NCBI GenBank assembly: GCA_003667245.1
Contig: RCNN01000510.1
Span: forward strand, 1 to 64,000
Length of the DNA stretch: 64,000 nucleotides
From: Heterostelium multicystogenum
Lineage: Eukaryota > Evosea > Eumycetozoa > Acytosteliales > Acytosteliaceae
Reading direction: 5' to 3'
The position numbers and the translations under genes were made by a program. Below the pieces are notes generated by a model. The model was not told where the DNA came from and made no database searches. It worked only from the letters and a program-made list of their open reading frames with translations. Below are positions 57,960 to 64,000 of this stretch, piece after piece (the stretch's first letter is position 1; each line of letters opens with the position of its first letter).

Positions 57960-58787
57960 TTGCCAAGATTTATACTAACATTACACAACAATCAAAAGTA
58001 TACTAACAAAAATAAATATAAATCTAACTTTAAATATCTATTCTATTATTTATTTTGTTACTATTATTATTATTATTAATAATTTATTATAATATGGAAA
58101 TTAACAAAATATGATTTAGTTATCTATTGCAAAGGATTAATCAAATCATACTACATTTACATTGCACTCCTGTCATTTAATTAATTAAAATCAGTAGCAT
58201 TATGCATTTAATAAATGATTGATTGTTCATATTCATATTCAAATTAAATAACAGCCCTTAAGCTTAAGATGTTTGCCATGAAACAGCCCATACTGAAGGG
58301 CAGTAATGAGAATAAGTTGGTATGAAATGAATCATCTGATGATCACTCACTGAATGTTTTTGCTTCAACTATTTTGTAGTTGTCGTAGACGTAGTGTTAG
58401 CAGATATATTGAATTCATTGACACCAAACATACCTTAACATCCTCACTCGCACAACTATAATATCATTAATGGTAACTTTTTTGAAGATGGTGTGTTTGT
58501 GTGTGTGTGTGTGTGAATCACATAACAATAACAATAATATGATTATTATCAATAATAATAATAATTAATAATAATAATTTTAAATGTTTGTTTTTTTACC
58601 AAAATAAACAATATAACAACAATGGTTAATATATTTTGATTCAAGAAATTTCATAAACACTATTATTGAATCACCATATTATTATTACGATAATAATTTT
58701 ACATTTTTAATTAATCCCCCTCACCCTCTATTTAAAGCATTAATGTTATTGTGTCACATTTTATTTTTATCGACAAATAATTCAAGA
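57960..58787. other. Divergent intergenic region
   Basis: About 830 AT-rich bases between the protease and SR-protein genes. A TG microsatellite is at 58495-58514. CCCCTCACCCTCTA at about 58717 resembles half a telomere unit but is isolated. No gene seen. Confidence 0.4.
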
Positions 58788-59890
58788 ATGCCAAAACCAT
58801 CAGATAATAGACTATATAGTAATAATTCACTAAAAACACATGATATATGGAGATCCATTGGAAATGCAAATGAAAAGGAACAAGATCTAAAGGACCCCAA
58901 TGTGCATGGTCCTGCTCTAGATGTTGCCGACAATTATAAAGGATTGATGGCTATAGCCCGTTTGACTGGTGCTGCTGACAATCAAGCTGTTACAAGAGGT
59001 TCCTGTAAGAAGTGTGGTGCCGTTGGTCATTTAACATACATGTGTACCAATTTAGTAGAGTTTAAATTGAACACCAATAGCAACAGTGCCGCCAATCAAG
59101 ATGATTTAGATATTTCGAGCACATCATCAGAGAGCAGTAGCGAAGATGAAAAGTACAGTAAGAAAAGAAAAAACAGATCCAGATCAAGGTCAAGATCCAG
59201 ATCAAGAAGTAAAGATAGAAAGAGAGAAAAATATAGAAGAAAATTAGAAAAGAAGAAACAAAAGAAGAAAAATAAGAGTCGCTCTGGTAGATCTAGATCA
59301 AGATCAAGATCAAGGTCAACTAGTCATGATAGATATAAAGAGAAAGAAAGAGATAGTGAGTCTAGTTTATCGAGTAGCAGAGAGCGAAAGAAGGAAAAGA
59401 AACAAAAGTATAAAAAGCTGAAGCAATATTATATGAAAGAGATGAAGAGAAAATATAAAAAAGTACTCAGAGAACGACCGTTCAGATGAAAGTAGATCTA
59501 GATCAAGATCCGATTCAAGGTCAAAAAAAGATAAAGATTACCGAAAGAAATATGAAAAGAGACATAAGCATAAACATCACAGAAGTTATAAAGATAGAAG
59601 CAGAAGTAGAAGTAGAGATAGAAGTAGAGAAAGAAGTAGAGATAGAAAAAGAGACAAAGATACAAGATCGAGATCAAGGTCTAGATCAAAGTCACCTTCT
59701 AAGACATATGATAGTCGCAGGTCAAAAAGATAGATCAAGAAGTAGAAGTGCAAGTAAGAGTAGAAGTTTAGATAATAACGACAGAAATCACAGATCTAGA
59801 AGTAGAAGTAAAAGCAGAAACAAAGATAGAGATTCAACATCTACTCATGACAATCAAACCATTGAATCAATTGTATTACCAACAAATTAA
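58788..59890 (+). CDS. SREK1IP1-like zinc-knuckle SR protein
   Basis: A splicing-associated protein. It begins MPKPSDNRLYSNNSLKTHDI. A single CCHC knuckle (CKKCGAVGHLTYMC, about 59010) is followed by an acidic Ser stretch and long RS/RD/K-rich tracts (59170-59860). The knuckle followed by an SR domain matches the SREK1-interacting protein 1 (P18SRP) family. The frame breaks near 59465 and at an A run (59722). The corrected protein ends ESIVLPTN. It is intronless and longer than most relatives because of the expanded SR tail. Confidence 0.75.
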
Positions 59891-59936
59891 AATAGAAAAT
59901 AAAAAATTATATTCTTAGTTATCATTTATAAAATAG

Positions 59937-61109
59937 CTATGCCAATGATTTACATATGGTGATTCTACTTTGGTCCTGAATGATTGAGTTTGAAGTAGTT
60001 GTAGTTGAGAGAATAGTAGTGTTGGATGTGGTTGTTGTGGTGGTAGTTGTCGTCGTAGTCTCAGAGTCAACGTCAAAGATGTATGCAAGAAATTGTACAT
60101 GTGGTTTCAACATAGAGAGTGCTGCAATATCGTCGTCAAAATGCAACGTCGATTCTAAATGTCGAGCAATATGAGCTCTGCCTTGTGTTGTGGAACAAAA
60201 ATAATACTTTCTAATGACAGATAGAGGGATGAGTGAAATAATCGAATTATAGGTATATTATATGTACCTACATGTGGATTTAGACCTGCATCAAATATGC
60301 CATGGCTCTTTAAGATGTTGTGAACCATTTCCTCTTCATTGTCATCAGTGACTTGAGTTATCAAGTAGAGATCGGAGTTCGATGCTAGTTTCAAGAGAGT
60401 ATCCACTTCAGACTCAATCAATTTGAAGTTACAAACTTTCTTATCTGTTATATGTTCATAGTATACAGTCTTTTTGAAAATGATCTATAAGTTGTCACAT
60501 TGTTAGAATATTCTTCTTTCCTAAGTTAACTAAGGAGCGAGATAACTTTACGTCAACAGTGGAGAGTGTAACTCGTTTTCTATAGAGTTGATTGAGTTGT
60601 ACACGTGGAGCTGATTTTAGTCTGGTTGTATGTGTGGTCGAGGTAGACCTGGTATAGCTGTTGCTGAGTGGATCGTGCGATTGATTGTGATAGGTTTGAG
60701 GAGATGAAGATGATATCTTTTTAGATTTAGGTGATTCATTGATCATATCACTTCCACTAGTTAGAGAAGATTTGCTATTCTTTCTACTCTTGGTTGGTGA
60801 AGATAAGAGAATATGGTGATTGACATCTATCCATTGCAGCACAGAGCTTGGAATAATATATGAAAGCATCAAAATGAACCATTTCTTACGACGCAACCAC
60901 ATCAGCATCAACATCAATGAGAAAGTACAAAAGAGGACGACATACTTTCGGTCTCTTCTTCTGCCGCCTAGCAGTCTATACAACACCAAAAGCTTATTGT
61001 TGTTGTTGTTGTTGTTATTGTTTTTATCCATACAAACAAGCAATAAATTCAAACACAACACCACCCTTTTCATATTATAATTATGTAGGAAAAAGTAAAA
61101 ATATCCCAA
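59937..61109 (-). CDS. pex22: PEX22-like peroxisome biogenesis protein
   Basis: PEX22 anchors the ubiquitin-conjugating enzyme PEX4 on peroxisomes. The N-terminus has a poly-Asn run (MDKNNNN at 61031 is a plausible start) and a hydrophobic helix (YVVLFCTFSLMLMLMWL). A Ser-rich linker follows. After an intron (about 60530-60485) come TLLKLASNSDLYLITQVTDD and GIFDAGLNPHVGTYNIP, then, after a frame change near 60200, FCSTTQGRAHIARHLEST and LHFDDDIAALSMLKPHVQFL. These match the plant-type PEX22 fold. A Thr run near the C-terminus is low complexity. Upstream start at 61109 is also open. Confidence 0.72.
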
Positions 61110-62121
61110 TTTTATTTAAATTGGATGAATGAGAAAATTGTGAAGTTCAAATAAATGATAGTATAATGAACCATGAAAAAAGAGGGGTTGATTATTAATG
61201 AGTATATTCGTTAATATATCAATAGTTATTAGTAGACAACACACTTCCAAATGAAGTATATCACATGTAAGTTCACCTTGTCCAATATCGCACCATTATC
61301 GAAATAGATATATTTTCAATGTTGTTATTAACAAAATCCGCAGAAGTTATCAAAGAATGTTATAATTTAGGAAAGAAATATTCCAACCGTTATTCCAATA
61401 TCTTAAAAGATATATATAGTTATAACTATTTTTAAAAATATATAATAAAGAAACCATTATAAATAAACAATAAATAGTTTAGTTTTAATATTAAATTATT
61501 TCAATATTACTTCTATTATTATTATTTATATATATAATTAAAAGATAAAAGATTAGAATAATAATTAATAATAATAATATTATAATTAATACAATAAATC
61601 AAGAATTTTGTTCTATTAGCAAGGTAAGATAATTCATCGATATTAATATTAATACAATCTATTGGTGATTTTATATGTGATATCATCAATCTGTAAATAA
61701 TATCTATTTTTCTCTTTGTTCATCATGTGAGTTATTTACAAATAAAAATAATAAAAATGAATTATGTGTTAAGATATTTTTTCAAGTTTGAAAAGTAGTA
61801 AAAATCATTATTTGTAAATGACAGATGAAAGAAAAAATATCGATCATTTTAATTACAATAACTTTTCAATTCAATTTCCTATCAAAATTTTAATTTTGGG
61901 ATTGTAATTTGGAGCTTTTTGAAATGTGGAATACAGATACTATTCATGTCATCTTCTGGATTGAACTTGGTGAAAACTTTTTAACATTGAAACGTTCAAT
62001 TCAATGCACTCCAATTGTTTGTTCATCTTTATTGTTCACATTAAACAATGACTATTTAATTGGAAATCATTTTATTAATATTAACTCAAAATCAAATATA
62101 GTTTTTTTTTTTCCTTTCAAT
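61110..62121. other. Long AT-rich intergenic region
   Basis: About 1 kb, mostly A and T, upstream of the peroxinectin. A T run (62103-62112) lies 10 bases before its start codon. No gene, RNA or repeat supported. Confidence 0.4.
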
Positions 62122-63842
62122 ATGTTAAAATATACTTTACTATTGGTATTGGTTACTTTTACTTTGTTTTCCTCAGCAGAATGGAGATCCTTTAATGGAT
62201 ATGGAAACAATTTAAAAAAATCCATCATTGGGTATGGCCAATACCACATTTTTACGATCTGTAAAGCCCAATCCATACCCATCTTTTGGTTACCTTAATT
62301 TATCTATACCTATTGCTAGATATATTAGTAATGAGGTAATGGATCAACCCTTCTCTATAAAGTCTCCAGAAAATTTATCCGATTTTTTCAATATGTATGG
62401 ACAGGTAAGTTATTAAGTATATTAACATATTAATATTATATTAATTCTTTATTTTTGTAAAGTTTTTAATTCATAATTTAGCATTTGCTCAACCAGATCC
62501 AAATACACCATGGCCAATCGAGGTTCCAACATGTGATATGTACTTTGACCCACATTGTTCAGGTGACAAAACTTTACCATTCTTTAGAACCAGAATAATG
62601 GAAGTTGATTGTTCTAAAGGGTTTACAAATCAGCAAAAGGATGGAAAATGTTTTGAGCAAATTAATGCACTTTCTTCTTTCCTTGACGCCAATCCAGTAT
62701 ATGGATCAACTAAAGAGACATCTGATTTATTAAGAAGTGTATGATATGATAAAAGTATCATTTAAAGAAAAATACTAATTAATTATTTATATAGTTTGTT
62801 GGAGGAGAATTGAAAGTATCTAAAGAAGCAAATGGTGATATGCCACCAAGAGGTGTTAAAGGTGTTACAATGGACAATGATGCAAGAAGGGTTCCAATTG
62901 AGCAATTATACTATGTTGGTGAAAAAGAGGAAATGAAAATCCAGGTTTGATGGCTATTCATACTGTTTTCTTACGTGAGCACAATAGATTGGCTAGAAAG
63001 TTTGCAACGTCACACCAAGTTTAGATGATGAAACACTCTTCCAAAAAGCAAGAAGCTGTATTATCGAACAAATTCAATCAATTACCTACAACGAATATCT
63101 CCCAACAATCTTTGGTCACAAGCTTCCAGATTATAAGGGTTATGATGAAAATGTAGATCCAAGAGTCTCAAATGAATTCACTACAGTTGCATTCAGGTTT
63201 GGTCACAGTGAAGTTGGACCATTTATCAATTTTATGAACAAAGATCAAATGATTGTCGATCAATTAGGAATCCGTGATTCATATTTCAATCCAAATGCTA
63301 TGTCCGGTGGAATCGAACAGATTATTCGTGGTTTAGCATTAAGTGTAGAAGAGAACATCGATATATATATGATATCTGATATGAGAAACTTCCTCTTTGG
63401 TAAACCAGGTCAAGGTGGTATGGATTTAGCTTGTAGAAACATTCAACGTGAACGTGATCATGCTATTCCATCATACAACAAATTCCGTCAACTAATGGGA
63501 TTGACACCAGTCAAGAGATGGTCAGATATAACAAAAGATCCATTTATCCAAAGTAAATTAAGATTTGCATATCAAAATAACATTGATGATGTAGATCTAT
63601 TTATTGGTGGTCTTGCCGAAGATCATGTACCAGGCGGTTGTGTTGGTCAAACATTCTATGCTATGATCTTAGAACAATTCATTCGTACTAGAAATGGAGA
63701 CAGATTTTGGTATGAACGTCCTGAAATGAAACAACTTAACCAACAGTGTGAAACTACAACATTTAGTGAATTGATCAAAAGAAACACTAAAGATATGTCC
63801 GATTTGGATAAAAATTTATTTGTTGTACCAAAGGCAAGATAA
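62122..63842 (+). CDS. poxA: Peroxinectin (animal-type haem peroxidase)
   Basis: A secreted haem peroxidase. The ATG at 62122 gives a signal peptide (MLKYTLLLVLVTFTLFSSA). Conserved parts are CDMYFDPHCSGDKTLPFFR, FLDANPVYGSTKETSDLLRS, the catalytic arginine region near 62870, AIHTVFLREHNRLA (63000), and the proximal His segment EFTTVAFRFGHSEVGPF (63175). RNIQRERDHAIPSYNKFR is also diagnostic. Two introns lie at 62404-62482 and 62738-62794. Three single-base shifts in A or C runs (about 62217, 62932, 63014) break the frame. Dictyostelid peroxinectins are linked to development and adhesion; the role here is inferred. Confidence 0.9.
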
Positions 63843-64000
63843 TTATAATAAATATTAATACTTATAAAATGTATTTCACTGTATCAAATATTCAAAAATA
63901 AAAGCAAAGATTTATAAAACTGTAGTAGATTAATAAACTTAAATATAATTTTTTATTTAAAATAAACCTTGCTTTGAAAGTGTGTTGGACATAAAAAGAG

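Noticed and set aside
58700..58735. CCCTCACCCTCTA as a telomerase RNA template
   Set aside because: Only about one unit matches, the register is wrong for TAGAGGG repeats, and there is no surrounding structure. It is probably chance in a promoter.
59915..60174. Plus and minus ORFs over the Thr run
   Set aside because: Shadows of the PEX22-like C-terminus (ACC/GTT repeat read in other frames).
1..64000. CRISPR arrays, bacterial operons, rRNA
   Set aside because: None seen; the gene structure is eukaryotic throughout.

Overview
The window is from a dictyostelid social amoeba: AT-rich spacers, short GTAAGT...AG introns, poly-N and poly-Q runs, and a gene set found together in this group (Unc104 kinesin, a ComC-like EGF/IPT protein, a dictomallein-type M66 protease, peroxinectin, class II ribonucleotide reductase, an LTR element beside a tRNA gene). 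Species is not determined. The left end is a real chromosome end: 12 units of TACCCTC preceded, at the very tip, by two of TACCCT.

Layout. 1-8.3 kb is subtelomeric. It holds broken or frameshifted copies of Crinkler-like modules (an AAA-ATPase-like NTPase, a SAM plus P-loop gene, a PD-(D/E)XK nuclease gene), a glycosyltransferase fragment, and duplicated segments that carry a conserved hairpin. 8.5-19 kb is the first conserved block: a DH-PH-PH RhoGEF (-) and the Unc104-type kinesin (+). 19-25.2 kb contains tRNA-Asn, a tRNA-His-like relic and a complete Ty3/gypsy-type retrotransposon with identical LTRs, inserted 15 bp upstream of the tRNA. 25.5-35 kb carries a ComC-like surface protein, an unidentified frameshifted gene, the protease ATP23, an alkaline ceramidase, a GSKIP-like protein facing VPS22/SNF8, and a RhoGAP/beta-propeller protein. 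35-50 kb carries a poly-Q protein, an ENT nucleoside transporter, a small coiled-coil protein, MCM7, a CAP protein, an ABCG half-transporter, class II RNR and a poly-N protein. 50-64 kb carries a structured-RNA candidate, a 48-residue two-exon protein divergent from ornithine aminotransferase, a PARP16-like enzyme, the M66 protease with a Thr/Pro-rich repeat stalk, an SREK1IP1-like SR protein, a PEX22-like peroxin and a peroxinectin.

Nearly every conserved gene is interrupted by single-base frameshifts lying in homopolymer runs (A, T or G), with the protein intact on both sides. This pattern is far more likely to be sequence error than mass pseudogenisation, so coordinates below span whole genes across such breaks. 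Exon joints were worked out by eye and are approximate.
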